The position numbers were made by a program, and so were the translations under genes. Below the pieces are notes generated by a model, which saw only the letters and a program-made list of their open reading frames with translations, searched no databases and was not told where the DNA came from. A stretch of DNA of 64,000 nucleotides from UBA3537 sp964219345 (GTDB lineage: Bacteria; Bacteroidota; Bacteroidia; Flavobacteriales; Flavobacteriaceae): positions 57,007-121,006 of the forward strand of contig CAXPPN010000049.1 of the NCBI GenBank assembly GCA_964219345.1. The letters run 5' to 3'. This document shows, piece by piece, positions 26,892-35,779 of this stretch. Every line of letters starts with the position of its first letter. The first letter of the stretch is position 1.

Positions 26892-27926
26892 TTAAATGGT
26901 TTGTAAGGCTTGGATTAATTTTAAATTTTCATCTGGTGTTCCTACCGTAATTCTTAAGCAATCATCACACAGTGGTTGTCCATGACGATTTCTGACAATT
27001 ATACCTTTTGCTATTAATTGGGTATATCGCATATTGGCATCATCAACACGCATTAAAATAAAATTGGAATCTGATGGGAAAATTGTTTTTACGAAAGATA
27101 AATTGTTAAGGTTTTGAATCAATTTTTCACGTTCAGATAATATAATATCAATTTGCTTTTTTGTGTTTTCTTGGTTTAAAATCCCTTCAAAAGCTGCATT
27201 TTGAGTTAATAAATTGATATTGTAAGGCGGTTTAATTTTATTTAAAATAGAAATAATTTCTGTAGAAGCATAACAAATTCCAAGACGAATACCCGCAAGA
27301 CCATATGCTTTTGACAAAGTTTGAGTCACCACCAAGTTAGGAAACTCCGGTAAACGCTCAATCCAGCTCTTAGCATCTGTAAAATCAATATAGGCTTCAT
27401 CAATTACGACCAGACTACCAAAAGCTTTTAAAATAACCTCTATGGCTTTTGTATCCAAAAGATTTCCTGAGGGATTGTTTGGCGAACAAATAAAAATCAT
27501 CTTCGTATTTGGTTGAATTGCTTTTAGAACATCATTAATTTTGATTTGAAACATTGAATTTAGTGTAACTGATTGATTTTCAATTGCATTTAAATTTGCT
27601 AAAACCCCATACATTCCATAGGTTGGTGTAAGCGTCAACACTGCATCTTGGTTAGGTTCACAAAAAGCTCTAAATAATAAATCCAACACTTCGTCACTTC
27701 CATTACCCAACAAAATTTGATTTGGCAATACTTGTTTTAATGCTGCAAGTTTAGTTTTTAAAAGAATTTGCTGTGGATCAGGATAGCGATTTAAATCATT
27801 TTGAAATGGACTTTCATTAGCATCCAAAAATACAAGGTTGTTGTCTTGGCTTTGAAACTCGTCACGTGCTGATGAATAGGGTTTCATCGCTGCTATACTT
27901 GGTCTAATTAACGCTTTAAGATTCAT
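26892..27926 (-). CDS. hisC: Histidinol-phosphate aminotransferase
   Basis: A 344-residue fold-type I PLP enzyme that transaminates imidazole acetol phosphate. Seen are the PLP-phosphate region GNGSDEVLDLL, the motif CSPNNPSGN, the aspartate VIDEAYIDF and the Schiff-base lysine in SKAYGLAGIRLG. Its start overlaps the end of hisD by 11 bp. Confidence 0.96.
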   Translation of the reverse strand: MNLKALIRPSIAAMKPYSSARDEFQSQDNNLVFLDANESPFQNDLNRYPDPQQILLKTKLAALKQVLPNQILLGNGSDEVLDLLFRAFCEPNQDAVLTLTPTYGMYGVLANLNAIENQSVTLNSMFQIKINDVLKAIQPNTKMIFICSPNNPSGNLLDTKAIEVILKAFGSLVVIDEAYIDFTDAKSWIERLPEFPNLVVTQTLSKAYGLAGIRLGICYASTEIISILNKIKPPYNINLLTQNAAFEGILNQENTKKQIDIILSEREKLIQNLNNLSFVKTIFPSDSNFILMRVDDANMRYTQLIAKGIIVRNRHGQPLCDDCLRITVGTPDENLKLIQALQTI

Positions 27927-29208
27927 TTTTAAGTGTTTTTAAACGAATAGAAACTGCATTTTTGTGTGCCGAAAGACCCTCAGCATTAGCCATCAACTCA
28001 ATTGTTGGTCCTAAGTCTAAAAGTCCTTCTTTTGTAATTTCCTGAAAAGTTATGCTTTTTAAAAAACTATCTAGATTGACACCAGAATATGCTTTAGCAT
28101 ACCCATTTGTTGGCAACGTATGATTAGTGCCTGAAGCATAATCTCCAGCACTTTCGGGAGTGTAATCGCCAATAAATACAGACCCTGCATTTTTAACTTG
28201 ATTAATAAAATACGCATTATCGGAAGTTGAAATAATATAGTGTTCTGGGCCATAAAAATTAATGAGATCTGCTGCTGTTTCTTTATTTGAACAATAAATT
28301 AGCTTCATATTTTTAAGGGCTTTTTCAATAATGTTTTTTCTACTTAATGATTGCGTTTGCTCTTGAACTTCAAATAAAACAGCTTCCAAAAGATCAAGAT
28401 CTGTCGACACTAAAACCACTTGACTGTCAATACCATGCTCCGCTTGACTTAATAAATCTGATGCTACAAAAGAAGGTGTTGCAGATGCATCGGCCATGAC
28501 CAACAATTCACTTGGACCAGCTGGCATATCAATGGCTACACCAAATTTGGTAGCAGTTTGTTTTGCAGCAGTAACATATTGATTTCCAGGTCCAAATAAT
28601 TTATTCACCTTGGGAATTGTATCTGTTCCAAAGGTCATTCCTGCAACAGCTTGTATGCCACCAACTTTATATATTTTTTTAATTCCACAAAGGGAAGCAG
28701 TATATAGTATTTCATTGGCAATAACTCCAGATGTATTAGGAGGAGTGCATAAAACAATGGAGCTACATTCTGCAATTTGAGCTGGAATAGCCAACATCAA
28801 AACTGTTGAAAACAATGGCGCTGTTCCTCCAGGAATATACAACCCAACAGATTCAATTGGACGTTTTTCTTGCCAACAACGGACTCCAATTTGAGTTTGA
28901 ACATCAACACGATTGGTTTTTTGGGCTTTATGAAAAGTTTCAATGTTTGATTTTGCTTTTTTGATTGCCTTTTTGAGTTCTGGTGAAATGGCTTTTTCAG
29001 CCGATTCAATCTCAGATTTTGAAACTTTTAGATCATAAATATCTACTTTATCAAACGTTTTTGTGTAGTGTTTTAGAGCATTATCGCCTTTGTTTTGAAC
29101 AGTCTCAAAAACATCATTGACAACTTCATTAAGAGCATCGCTATTTTGTGTTGGACGCCTTAAAATAACATCCCATTCTTCAGGTTTTGGATTTTTTATG
29201 ATTTCCAT
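27916..29208 (-). CDS. hisD: Histidinol dehydrogenase
   Basis: A 430-residue zinc enzyme that oxidises histidinol twice with NAD to give histidine. Motifs present are GLYIPGGTAPLFSTVLM, the segment GPGNQYVTAAK and the long signature DLLSQAEHGIDSQ, plus NHTLPTNG near the C-terminus. It begins at the last base of hisG. Confidence 0.97.
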   Translation of the reverse strand: MEIIKNPKPEEWDVILRRPTQNSDALNEVVNDVFETVQNKGDNALKHYTKTFDKVDIYDLKVSKSEIESAEKAISPELKKAIKKAKSNIETFHKAQKTNRVDVQTQIGVRCWQEKRPIESVGLYIPGGTAPLFSTVLMLAIPAQIAECSSIVLCTPPNTSGVIANEILYTASLCGIKKIYKVGGIQAVAGMTFGTDTIPKVNKLFGPGNQYVTAAKQTATKFGVAIDMPAGPSELLVMADASATPSFVASDLLSQAEHGIDSQVVLVSTDLDLLEAVLFEVQEQTQSLSRKNIIEKALKNMKLIYCSNKETAADLINFYGPEHYIISTSDNAYFINQVKNAGSVFIGDYTPESAGDYASGTNHTLPTNGYAKAYSGVNLDSFLKSITFQEITKEGLLDLGPTIELMANAEGLSAHKNAVSIRLKTLKNES

Positions 29209-30065
29209 TAAAGTACCATTTTTTCAATTGGACAAATAAGAATACCCTCTGCACCATTGCGTTTTAAATCATCAATGATATCCCAAAACTGGTGCTGATT
29301 TATAACACTATGTACAGAACTCCACCCTGATTTTGCTAATGGTAAAACTGTAGGGCTTTTCATACCTGGAAGAATCTTTATGATATTTTCTAAACTATTA
29401 TTTGGTGCGTTTAGTAAAACATATTTTGATGATCTTCCCTTAAGTACAGATTGTATTCTAAATTTTATTTTCTCTAGTAACTCAGTTTGTGTAGTTTCGA
29501 TTTTAGGTGACACAGCAAGTACTGCTTCAGAAGTAAGCAAAACTTCTTTTTCTTCAAGATTATTTTTAAACAATGTGCCCCCTGTAGAAACGATATCTAC
29601 AATAGCATCTGCGAGACCAATATTAGGTGCAATCTCTACAGATCCATTAATAATGTGCAATTCGGCATCGACTCCTTTTTCTTTTAAAAATGTTTCAACA
29701 GTATTTGGATAAGAGGTTGCAATTTTTTTTCCTTTCAAATCATTTAAGTTATTATAATCCATTGATTTAGGAACTGCTAAAGACACACGGCAACGTGAAA
29801 AACCTAGCTCCAACGCTGTTGTTATCCCCTCTCCTTTTTCAACTAATATATTACTACCAATAATAGCAATATCCACAACACCATCTTTAAGATATTGAGG
29901 AATATCTCCATTACGCAGATAAAAAACCTCGATAGGAAAGTTAGTTGCACGCGCCTTAAGTTGTTCTTTCCCGTTATCTACAGAAATTCCAATATCCTTT
30001 AATAATTTTAAAGAATCGTCTTTTAATCGTCCTGATTTTTGAACAGCTACCTTCAGTGTTTTCAT
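29208..30065 (-). CDS. hisG: ATP phosphoribosyltransferase, long form
   Basis: Catalyses the committed step, ATP plus PRPP to phosphoribosyl-ATP. At 285 residues it is the long HisG with a C-terminal ACT-like histidine-binding domain (about 215-285), so it needs no HisZ. The PRPP motif region DAIVDIVSTGGTLFKNNL is intact. It is the first structural gene of the operon, 69 bp after the leader peptide stop and directly behind the attenuator terminator. Confidence 0.97.
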   Translation of the reverse strand: MKTLKVAVQKSGRLKDDSLKLLKDIGISVDNGKEQLKARATNFPIEVFYLRNGDIPQYLKDGVVDIAIIGSNILVEKGEGITTALELGFSRCRVSLAVPKSMDYNNLNDLKGKKIATSYPNTVETFLKEKGVDAELHIINGSVEIAPNIGLADAIVDIVSTGGTLFKNNLEEKEVLLTSEAVLAVSPKIETTQTELLEKIKFRIQSVLKGRSSKYVLLNAPNNSLENIIKILPGMKSPTVLPLAKSGWSSVHSVINQHQFWDIIDDLKRNGAEGILICPIEKMVL

Positions 30066-30082
30066 TATTAGAAATTTTGAAT

Positions 30083-30112
30083 AAAAAAACCCGCTTGAAT
30101 TTCAAACGGGTT
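30083..30112 (-). terminator. his operon attenuator terminator (3:4 hairpin)
   Basis: On the minus strand AACCCGTTTG pairs with CAAGCGGGTT (one U-G pair, five-base loop) and runs straight into seven T. It lies between the leader peptide and hisG, so it must be conditional. Its 5' arm (30105-30112) can alternatively pair with 30152-30159 in the leader. Confidence 0.88.
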
Positions 30113-30134
30113 AATGTCATTTTATAAAATAAAT

Positions 30135-30206
30135 TTACTCCATACACATACAACTCGCCTGTGGGCCAGTATGAATATGATGATGGTGTAAATTGTTGTT
30201 TTTCAT
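30135..30206 (-). CDS. hisL: Histidine operon leader peptide
   Basis: A 23-codon ORF on the minus strand: MKNNNLHHHHIHTGPQASC then MCME. Five histidine codons fall within six positions (7-10 and 12). It precedes a full his operon and is followed by an intrinsic terminator, the arrangement of classical his attenuators. A 1:2 hairpin (CATAC at 30173-30169 with GTATG at 30151-30147, plus GCC/GGC inside) begins right after the histidine run, so a ribosome stalled at His codons would break it and free the segment 30159-30152 to pair with the terminator arm. The start has no SD sequence, as usual here. Confidence 0.88.
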   Translation of the reverse strand: MKNNNLHHHHIHTGPQASCMCME

Positions 30207-30223
30207 TGTATTAAATTATTTAT

Positions 30224-30231
30224 CAAAGATT
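30224..30231 (-). promoter_or_regulatory. Near-consensus -7 box AATCTTTG of the his operon
   Basis: On the minus strand AATCTTTG matches TAnnTTTG at all fixed positions but the first. The predicted start near 30219 lies 13 nt upstream of the leader peptide ATG. No terminator separates it from the upstream prohibitin-like gene, so read-through may add to his expression. Confidence 0.4.
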
Positions 30232-30272
30232 CAAAAAATATTTTTTTATTTCCTAACTTTTTTTGAAAATTT

Positions 30273-31085
30273 TTATTGGTTACCCAAAATAATTGGCATT
30301 CCAGAATCACCAGAACCAATAACAATAACTTTACTGTTTGGAGATTCTGCCAATTTAACGGTAGCTTCAATGCCTTTATCTTGTAAAATCTTATCATTCA
30401 AAGACGCACTTAAAATGCGGTTAGCATCGGCTTTACCTTGTGCCTCAATACGTTGTTTTTGCGCTTCTTTATCGGCAGTAACCAACCTAAATTCATATTC
30501 TAAAGATTGTTGCTCTTGCTTCAGTTTTCCTTCAATTGCATTTTTAATGGTTTCTGGAAGTTTTACATCTTCAACCAAAACACGTTTAACATTTAAGTAT
30601 TGTCCTTTCATAAGGGTAACAACTTCATCTAAAATTTCTTGTTCAATAACATCTCGTTTACTTGAATATAATTGTTCAGGTGTATAACGTCCAACAACAC
30701 TTCTTGCAGCGGCATTTACAGCAGGATTAAGAAGTTCAATAACGTAATCTTGACCTTTTGTTTTGATGAGTTTTCCTAAGTTTTCATATTCTGGCTCGTA
30801 CCAAATTGTGCCATTTACACGAACTTCCAATCCATTAACAGAAAGAACATTCATTTCGTCTGAGATTGACTGTTGACGTACTTTAAAAACCAACATTGAG
30901 TTCCATGGTGCAACTATATGAAATCCTTCACCATATGTTTTTTCTGTATTTATTCCATCTCCAAAACGCTCAAACAAAACACCTCCTTCTCCAGGTCCAA
31001 TGGTGACGGCTGCTTTTGAAATAAGAATGACTAGTACGGCTATTGTAAAAATTATAGGCAGGCCTATTTTGGGTAAATTTTGCAT
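30273..31085 (-). CDS. SPFH/prohibitin-like membrane protein
   Basis: A 270-residue protein with one N-terminal membrane segment (about 8-28) followed by an SPFH/band-7 domain (VTIGPGEGGVLFERFGDG; EGFHIVAPWNSMLVF; about 30-190) and a charged helical tail rich in Glu, Lys and Gln (about 190-240) suited to coiled-coil oligomers. Prohibitin homologues form ring assemblies that guard membrane proteins and proteases. It is the third gene after fabG and the VWA gene, with a 18-bp gap. Confidence 0.88.
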   Translation of the reverse strand: MQNLPKIGLPIIFTIAVLVILISKAAVTIGPGEGGVLFERFGDGINTEKTYGEGFHIVAPWNSMLVFKVRQQSISDEMNVLSVNGLEVRVNGTIWYEPEYENLGKLIKTKGQDYVIELLNPAVNAAARSVVGRYTPEQLYSSKRDVIEQEILDEVVTLMKGQYLNVKRVLVEDVKLPETIKNAIEGKLKQEQQSLEYEFRLVTADKEAQKQRIEAQGKADANRILSASLNDKILQDKGIEATVKLAESPNSKVIVIGSGDSGMPIILGNQ

Positions 31086-31103
31086 TTTGTATAAATTTAG
31101 TTA

Positions 31104-33131
31104 TTAAATTAATCCTTTGTATTTTCTAATAAACCATTCCAATGCTAAGCTCAAAATAATTAGCAAGAGCAATAATTTATAATTTATCAAAGGTACAGTT
31201 TTTTTGTTGATTCTTTGGACTGATTTATAGTTAGGATTATTTAATAATTCATCCAATAAATTATCAAATTCATTTTCTAAAAACAAATGTCCCCTAGTTT
31301 TTGTAGCCAATTGCAAGAGCTGTTGATAATCAGAATTAAAAAATTGTGCTTCAACATTAAACTCTAAAATTTCAAACTGACCCGAAGTTGAAAACTGTTG
31401 ATCTCTTGTCTTTATCTTGTAAGTGTATTTCCCTGACTTTAAACCACTTAAATCAACTTTGTACATGTTACCAACAACTACGAGTGGGTAATTTATAGAA
31501 GTTTTAATTTGAGGCGCACTGATCTCAATATCTAAACTTGCATTTGGATTGAATTGAAAATTTTCATCATAAAATTGAGCGAAAATTTCTGTAGCAACAG
31601 AACCGTCAAAAACTGGACTGTGATAAGCCACAAGTCGTTTTGATGTCTTTTGAGTACTCAAATATTGAAAAATGGTACTAAAAAAAGCATCAAATTTTTC
31701 AAAATTATCATTTAATTGAAATGATTTTAAACGCCATTTCCATATATTTTCCGCTAGTAATACAATGTTTCTAACTCCCTCATCGGAATAAGATAACATT
31801 AATGGCATTTGACTAGACCGCCCATTAATAGATTTATACAACAAAATTTGGTGAGGAACGCTAACTTCAGTAGTTCCAAATTCGGATTGTAAGGGTGGAT
31901 AATCTTCAAAAGATAATGGAATAATCGAAAACGCATCAAAATCGGTATTGAAAGCAGCTTGATAGGCTTCTTTTTGTTTTGTAACCTCTTGCTTAAAATA
32001 AGGTTGATTGGCATTCAAAAACGACCATTCTGTAGATGTTCCTCCAATAATAAATGTATTTATTATTTTTGTTTTTGTTTGTTCTAAAATAGACTCAAAA
32101 TTATAATCTGGCTGATACAAAATAACAAAAGTAAATTCCTCAGAAATTTTCAAAAACTCTTCAGGAGTATAACGCTTAAATGTAAAGTTCTTTTGACTAG
32201 AAATAACAGAGTTAAATACCCCTATGTCTGGATGCGTTTTTTTTGAAATCAATGCAATATTAAGTTTCTGATCGATAACTTCAATAGCAAATTTTTTACT
32301 GTTATTTGAAACCACTTTTTCATATGTCAAAGGATGTAATTTTGCGCTAAAATGCTGAAGTCCAACCTTTGATGCTTTGAGTTTTGGTGTGATTACTTTT
32401 GAATTGTCTAAAGCTGAGAATTGCAGTTTTTCTTTATATACTAATGTTTTATCTTGAAAAATTTCTAAAACTGAACTTTTAGTATCACTTCCATTGTAGT
32501 TGATGAAAATTTCAACAGGAAAAGTATTTCCCAAAAATGTATAGGGGTTAAGGTTTATTTGTTTGATTTTCAAGTCAATATATTGCATTGTATCCCCCAA
32601 AACCAAGGGGTAAATAGGACTACTAAATTGTTTATCTACGTGTCCATACGAAGTACCTAATGTTTGATTTCCATCACTCAAAAGTAGTATTGGAGCTACT
32701 TCATCTTTAAAAATCTCGTGGGTTTGAATAAGAGATTTTCCAATATTGGTTTGTGGTTCATCAAAGCTTAAAGAATCATCGCTGTGGAGCTCGTTGTCAA
32801 ATGTAAAATAGTGAAGATCAAATTTATCAGAAAGAGTGCTATTTGTTTTTATTTGATTTAAAAGTACTCGAGAAATACTGTCTTTTTTTAAAAATTTAAT
32901 CGACTGCGAATTATCAACCAAAACGCCTAGTTTTGGTTTAATGATTTCTGCAGATTTAATATTAGTTTCTGGATTTATTAGCAATAAAAAAAGGGCACTC
33001 AATGTGAGCGTTCTAGCCGCGGTGAGTACCCAATATATCTTTTCTGAAATCCAAGGTTTGTATTGAAAAAGCGCCAATATAAACGCTATAACGATTGCCA
33101 AAATGCCAAATAAAACTATTGATGTTGTCAT
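31104..33131 (-). CDS. Membrane protein with von Willebrand factor A-type domain
   Basis: A 675-residue membrane protein. Two hydrophobic helices at about 5-22 and 33-52 precede a VWA-like domain with the MIDAS-type motif DNSQS in KLGVLVDNSQSI (about 70-80) and ILLLSDGNQT. Long periplasmic beta-rich regions follow, and a last helix near 650-668 precedes a short basic tail. The layout resembles Bacteroidetes BatA/B-associated large VWA membrane proteins, often of glutamine-amidotransferase-like fold. The exact role is unknown. It lies 16 bp after fabG. Confidence 0.7.
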   Translation of the reverse strand: MTTSIVLFGILAIVIAFILALFQYKPWISEKIYWVLTAARTLTLSALFLLLINPETNIKSAEIIKPKLGVLVDNSQSIKFLKKDSISRVLLNQIKTNSTLSDKFDLHYFTFDNELHSDDSLSFDEPQTNIGKSLIQTHEIFKDEVAPILLLSDGNQTLGTSYGHVDKQFSSPIYPLVLGDTMQYIDLKIKQINLNPYTFLGNTFPVEIFINYNGSDTKSSVLEIFQDKTLVYKEKLQFSALDNSKVITPKLKASKVGLQHFSAKLHPLTYEKVVSNNSKKFAIEVIDQKLNIALISKKTHPDIGVFNSVISSQKNFTFKRYTPEEFLKISEEFTFVILYQPDYNFESILEQTKTKIINTFIIGGTSTEWSFLNANQPYFKQEVTKQKEAYQAAFNTDFDAFSIIPLSFEDYPPLQSEFGTTEVSVPHQILLYKSINGRSSQMPLMLSYSDEGVRNIVLLAENIWKWRLKSFQLNDNFEKFDAFFSTIFQYLSTQKTSKRLVAYHSPVFDGSVATEIFAQFYDENFQFNPNASLDIEISAPQIKTSINYPLVVVGNMYKVDLSGLKSGKYTYKIKTRDQQFSTSGQFEILEFNVEAQFFNSDYQQLLQLATKTRGHLFLENEFDNLLDELLNNPNYKSVQRINKKTVPLINYKLLLLLIILSLALEWFIRKYKGLI

Positions 33132-33147
33132 ATGGCAACCTCAAAAA

Positions 33148-33894
33148 TTAGGTAAGCATACCACCATCAACATGGAGGGTTTGCCCTGTAATATATGCCG
33201 AAAGATCGCTAGCTAAGAAAACACAAGCATTAGCAATATCATCTGGAGATCCACCACGTTTTAGTGGAATACCAGCACGCCATTGTTCTACTGTGGCTTC
33301 ATCTAATTTAGCAGTCATTTCGGTTTCTATAAATCCGGGTGCAATAACATTGCTTCGAATGTTTCGAGAACCTAATTCGAGTGCAACCGATTTTGAAAAT
33401 CCAATAATTCCTGCTTTTGACGCTGCATAGTTGGTTTGTCCAGCATTTCCTTTTACACCTACAACAGAACTCATATTGATGATTGACCCTTGACGTTGTT
33501 TAAGCATTGTACGCTGTACTGCTTTAGTCATATTGAATACCGATTTAAGATTAACTTCAATAACTTTATCGAAGTCTTCTTCTCCCATACGCATCAAAAG
33601 GTTATCTTTTGTAATTCCAGCATTGTTCACTAAAACGTCAATGGCTCCAAAATCTTCAAGAACGTCGGCCACAAGTTGTTGTGCTGCTTCAAAATTGGCT
33701 GCGTTACTTTGGTAAGCTTTAACTTTTACCCCATGGGCTTGAAGTTCATTTTCGAGGGCTATGGCTGCCTCTGAAGAAGAACTATATGTAAAAGCCACAT
33801 TTGCGCCATGTTGTGCAAAAACAGTAGCAATCCCCTTTCCAATACCTCTACTGGCACCAGTAACAATTGCTGTTTTCCCTTCTAATAATTTCAT
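33148..33894 (-). CDS. fabG: 3-oxoacyl-ACP reductase
   Basis: A 248-residue short-chain dehydrogenase, the NADPH-dependent ketoreductase of fatty-acid synthesis. The cofactor motif TGASRGIG is at 12-19, followed by NNAG and the catalytic Ser-Tyr-Lys set in NMSSVVGVKGNAGQTNYAASK. The C-terminus ITGQTLHVDGGM is the FabG signature. It heads the unit fabG-VWA-SPFH and has a -7 box 29 bp upstream of its ATG. Confidence 0.95.
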   Translation of the reverse strand: MKLLEGKTAIVTGASRGIGKGIATVFAQHGANVAFTYSSSSEAAIALENELQAHGVKVKAYQSNAANFEAAQQLVADVLEDFGAIDVLVNNAGITKDNLLMRMGEEDFDKVIEVNLKSVFNMTKAVQRTMLKQRQGSIINMSSVVGVKGNAGQTNYAASKAGIIGFSKSVALELGSRNIRSNVIAPGFIETEMTAKLDEATVEQWRAGIPLKRGGSPDDIANACVFLASDLSAYITGQTLHVDGGMLT

Positions 33895-33922
33895 TTGCTT
33901 TGTGTTGGTTTTAAATATGGTT

Positions 33923-33930
33923 CAAAGATA
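33923..33930 (-). promoter_or_regulatory. -7 promoter box TATCTTTG (fabG)
   Basis: An exact TAnnTTTG match on the minus strand upstream of fabG. Confidence 0.6.
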
Positions 33931-33987
33931 GGAATTCCTTGTTTATATTCAATTCCTCTGTTAAAAAAAGAAAAACTCTTTTTTGCT

Positions 33988-34641
33988 CTAATTTCCCTTT
34001 TTATAATCAGCTAAAAATTTTGCCAACCCTATGTCAGTCAATGGGTGCTTTAGAAGTCCATCAATAGAACTTAATGGTCCAGTCATAACGTCTGCACCAA
34101 TTTTTGCACAATCAATGACGTGCATGGTATGGCGAACAGAAGCAGCCAAGATTTCAGTTTCAAATCCGTAGTTGTCATAGATATGACGAATTTCGGCAAT
34201 AAGATTGAGACCATCTGTAGAAATATCATCTAGACGTCCAATAAATGGCGAAACGTAGGTAGCTCCTGCCTTAGCAGCTAAAATGGCTTGGCCAGGTGAA
34301 AATACCAATGTTACATTAGTCTTTATGCCTTTGTCACTAAAATATTTACAGGCCTTTACCCCTGCTTTTATCATTGGTAGTTTGACAACAATCTGTGGGT
34401 GTAATGCAGCAAGAGCCTCCCCTTCTTTTACCATACCATCAAAATCAGTTGCAATAACTTCTGCAGAAACATCACCATCCACAATTTCACAAATGGCTTT
34501 ATAGTGGTTTAAAATATTATCGGCACCTGTAATTCCTTCCTTAGCCATCAATGATGGATTGGTGGTTACACCATCAAGAACACCAAGATCTTGAGCGTCT
34601 TTAATTTGATCTAAATTTGCGGTATCGATAAAAAATTTCAT
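33988..34641 (-). CDS. fsa: Transaldolase, short FSA/TalC-type
   Basis: A 217-residue small transaldolase of the pentose phosphate pathway. The start MKFFIDTANLDQI and the segment GVTTNPSLMAKEG are family signatures. The Schiff-base lysine is Lys87 in VVKLPM, and the phosphate/aldol pocket includes TLVFSPGQAILAAKAGA and SPFIGRLDD. Proteins of this size act either as transaldolase or fructose-6-phosphate aldolase; sequence reading alone does not fully separate these. It is monocistronic between fabG and a dehydrogenase gene. Confidence 0.92.
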   Translation of the reverse strand: MKFFIDTANLDQIKDAQDLGVLDGVTTNPSLMAKEGITGADNILNHYKAICEIVDGDVSAEVIATDFDGMVKEGEALAALHPQIVVKLPMIKAGVKACKYFSDKGIKTNVTLVFSPGQAILAAKAGATYVSPFIGRLDDISTDGLNLIAEIRHIYDNYGFETEILAASVRHTMHVIDCAKIGADVMTGPLSSIDGLLKHPLTDIGLAKFLADYKKGN

Positions 34642-34742
34642 TTGTTTTTATTTTATAGTTGATTTGTAAAAATAAAATATTAGCTCACTACACCAAAGTA
34701 GACGAACAAAAATATATTAACAAGATTAAAGAGTTTTAAACA

Positions 34743-35546
34743 TTAAAGTTTATAAAAAGACATCAAAAGGCGTTCAAAAACTTTGTCTGGAAGAATACGC
34801 TTTAGAATAATAGAAAATTTTTGTAAAAATGCACCTACTTTATAATGAATTTTTGGGTGTTTTGTTTCTATAATTTTATGTACAACTTTAGCTAATATCA
34901 TAGGGTCTTCTCCATCGTCTACATGGGCGTTAAGTAACTCTAAAGTTGTACCATAAGTTTCTTTATAAGGTGAATTTTCAAGTAATGGCGCATGGTATCG
35001 ACCAGCGGCAATATTAGTTGAAAAATCACCTGGTGCGACGTTGGTCATGCAAACACCAAATGTTTTTAGCTCCATTCGATAGGCCTCAGTAATAAGTTCA
35101 AAAGCGCCTTTGCTTGCACTATATATTCCACGAAAAGGCAACCCCATATATCCTGCTATAGAGGTAATATTAATAATTAGCCCCGATTTATTCGAACGCA
35201 TATTTGGCAAAACAGCATTAATCATTCCAATTGGGCCAAATAAATTAGTTTCAAAATTGGTTTTCATTTCGGCTATCGGAATTTCTTCCATTGGGCCAGT
35301 AATTCCAACTCCTGCATTATTGATGAGTACATCAATTTTAGTGACTTTGTCCAATAGTTCTTTGACACAATTCAAAATAGAACTGGGGTTTGTAACGTCT
35401 AATTTTATAATGGGAAATTTTGAGTTATTGTATTTTTCAGGAAAACGACTAGTTCCATACACTCGGTACCCTTTTTGGGTAAGATATTCGCCTATAGATT
35501 TTCCAATTCCTGATGATCCGCCAGTAATAAGCACAGTTTTTGACAT
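34743..35546 (-). CDS. Short-chain dehydrogenase/reductase
   Basis: A 267-residue classical SDR. The cofactor motif TGGSSGIGKSIGEYL lies at residues 8-22, NNAG follows with NVGITGP-like context (LINNAGVGITGPMEE), and the active-site Tyr-Lys pair is in YSASKGAF. The C-terminal region after residue 190 is longer than FabG and lacks its terminal DGGM signature, so it is probably not in fatty-acid synthesis. The substrate is unknown. It lies directly downstream of the SRP RNA gene on the same strand. Confidence 0.85.
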   Translation of the reverse strand: MSKTVLITGGSSGIGKSIGEYLTQKGYRVYGTSRFPEKYNNSKFPIIKLDVTNPSSILNCVKELLDKVTKIDVLINNAGVGITGPMEEIPIAEMKTNFETNLFGPIGMINAVLPNMRSNKSGLIINITSIAGYMGLPFRGIYSASKGAFELITEAYRMELKTFGVCMTNVAPGDFSTNIAAGRYHAPLLENSPYKETYGTTLELLNAHVDDGEDPMILAKVVHKIIETKHPKIHYKVGAFLQKFSIILKRILPDKVFERLLMSFYKL

Positions 35547-35602
35547 ACTCTTGTGGTAATTTATAAGTTAAATATAGAAAGATTTAGGAAAATATCGTGT
35601 AC

Positions 35603-35704
35603 AAAAAAAGGCAAGCGATCTACATCACACCGCTACAACCGTATACCTTTGCTGCGTTCCCGCCCTGGAGGATTCTACAGGAGCTGGTTGTGTAGGACTT
35701 GCCC
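35603..35704 (-). ncRNA. ffs: Signal recognition particle RNA (small bacterial type)
   Basis: On the minus strand the segment at 35665-35650, GGGCGGGAACGCAGCA, is the conserved SRP domain IV loop that binds Ffh. Flanking arms pair into a long rod: GGGCAAG at the 5' end with CTTGCC at the 3' end, and CTACACAACC with GGTTGTAG further in. The product is about 95 nt without an Alu domain. Seven T directly after the 3' arm (35609-35603) form the terminator, and a -7 box TATATTTG lies 5 nt before the 5' end. Short ORFs read through it in either direction are spurious. Confidence 0.92.
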
Positions 35705-35708
35705 GTGG

Positions 35709-35716
35709 CAAATATA
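35709..35716 (-). promoter_or_regulatory. -7 promoter box TATATTTG (SRP RNA)
   Basis: An exact TAnnTTTG box, with the 5' end of the RNA rod 5 nt downstream, which calibrates the box-to-start distance used elsewhere in this window. Confidence 0.75.
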
Positions 35717-35779
35717 CGATGTTTTAATATTTTTTTTACTGAATATAAATAAATAAATTGCCAAAAAATATCTGAGTCT

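Noticed and set aside
30193..30687. A 164-codon plus-strand open frame
   Set aside because: Antisense to the prohibitin-like gene and the his leader; low-complexity Phe/Ser composition typical of an AT-rich shadow.
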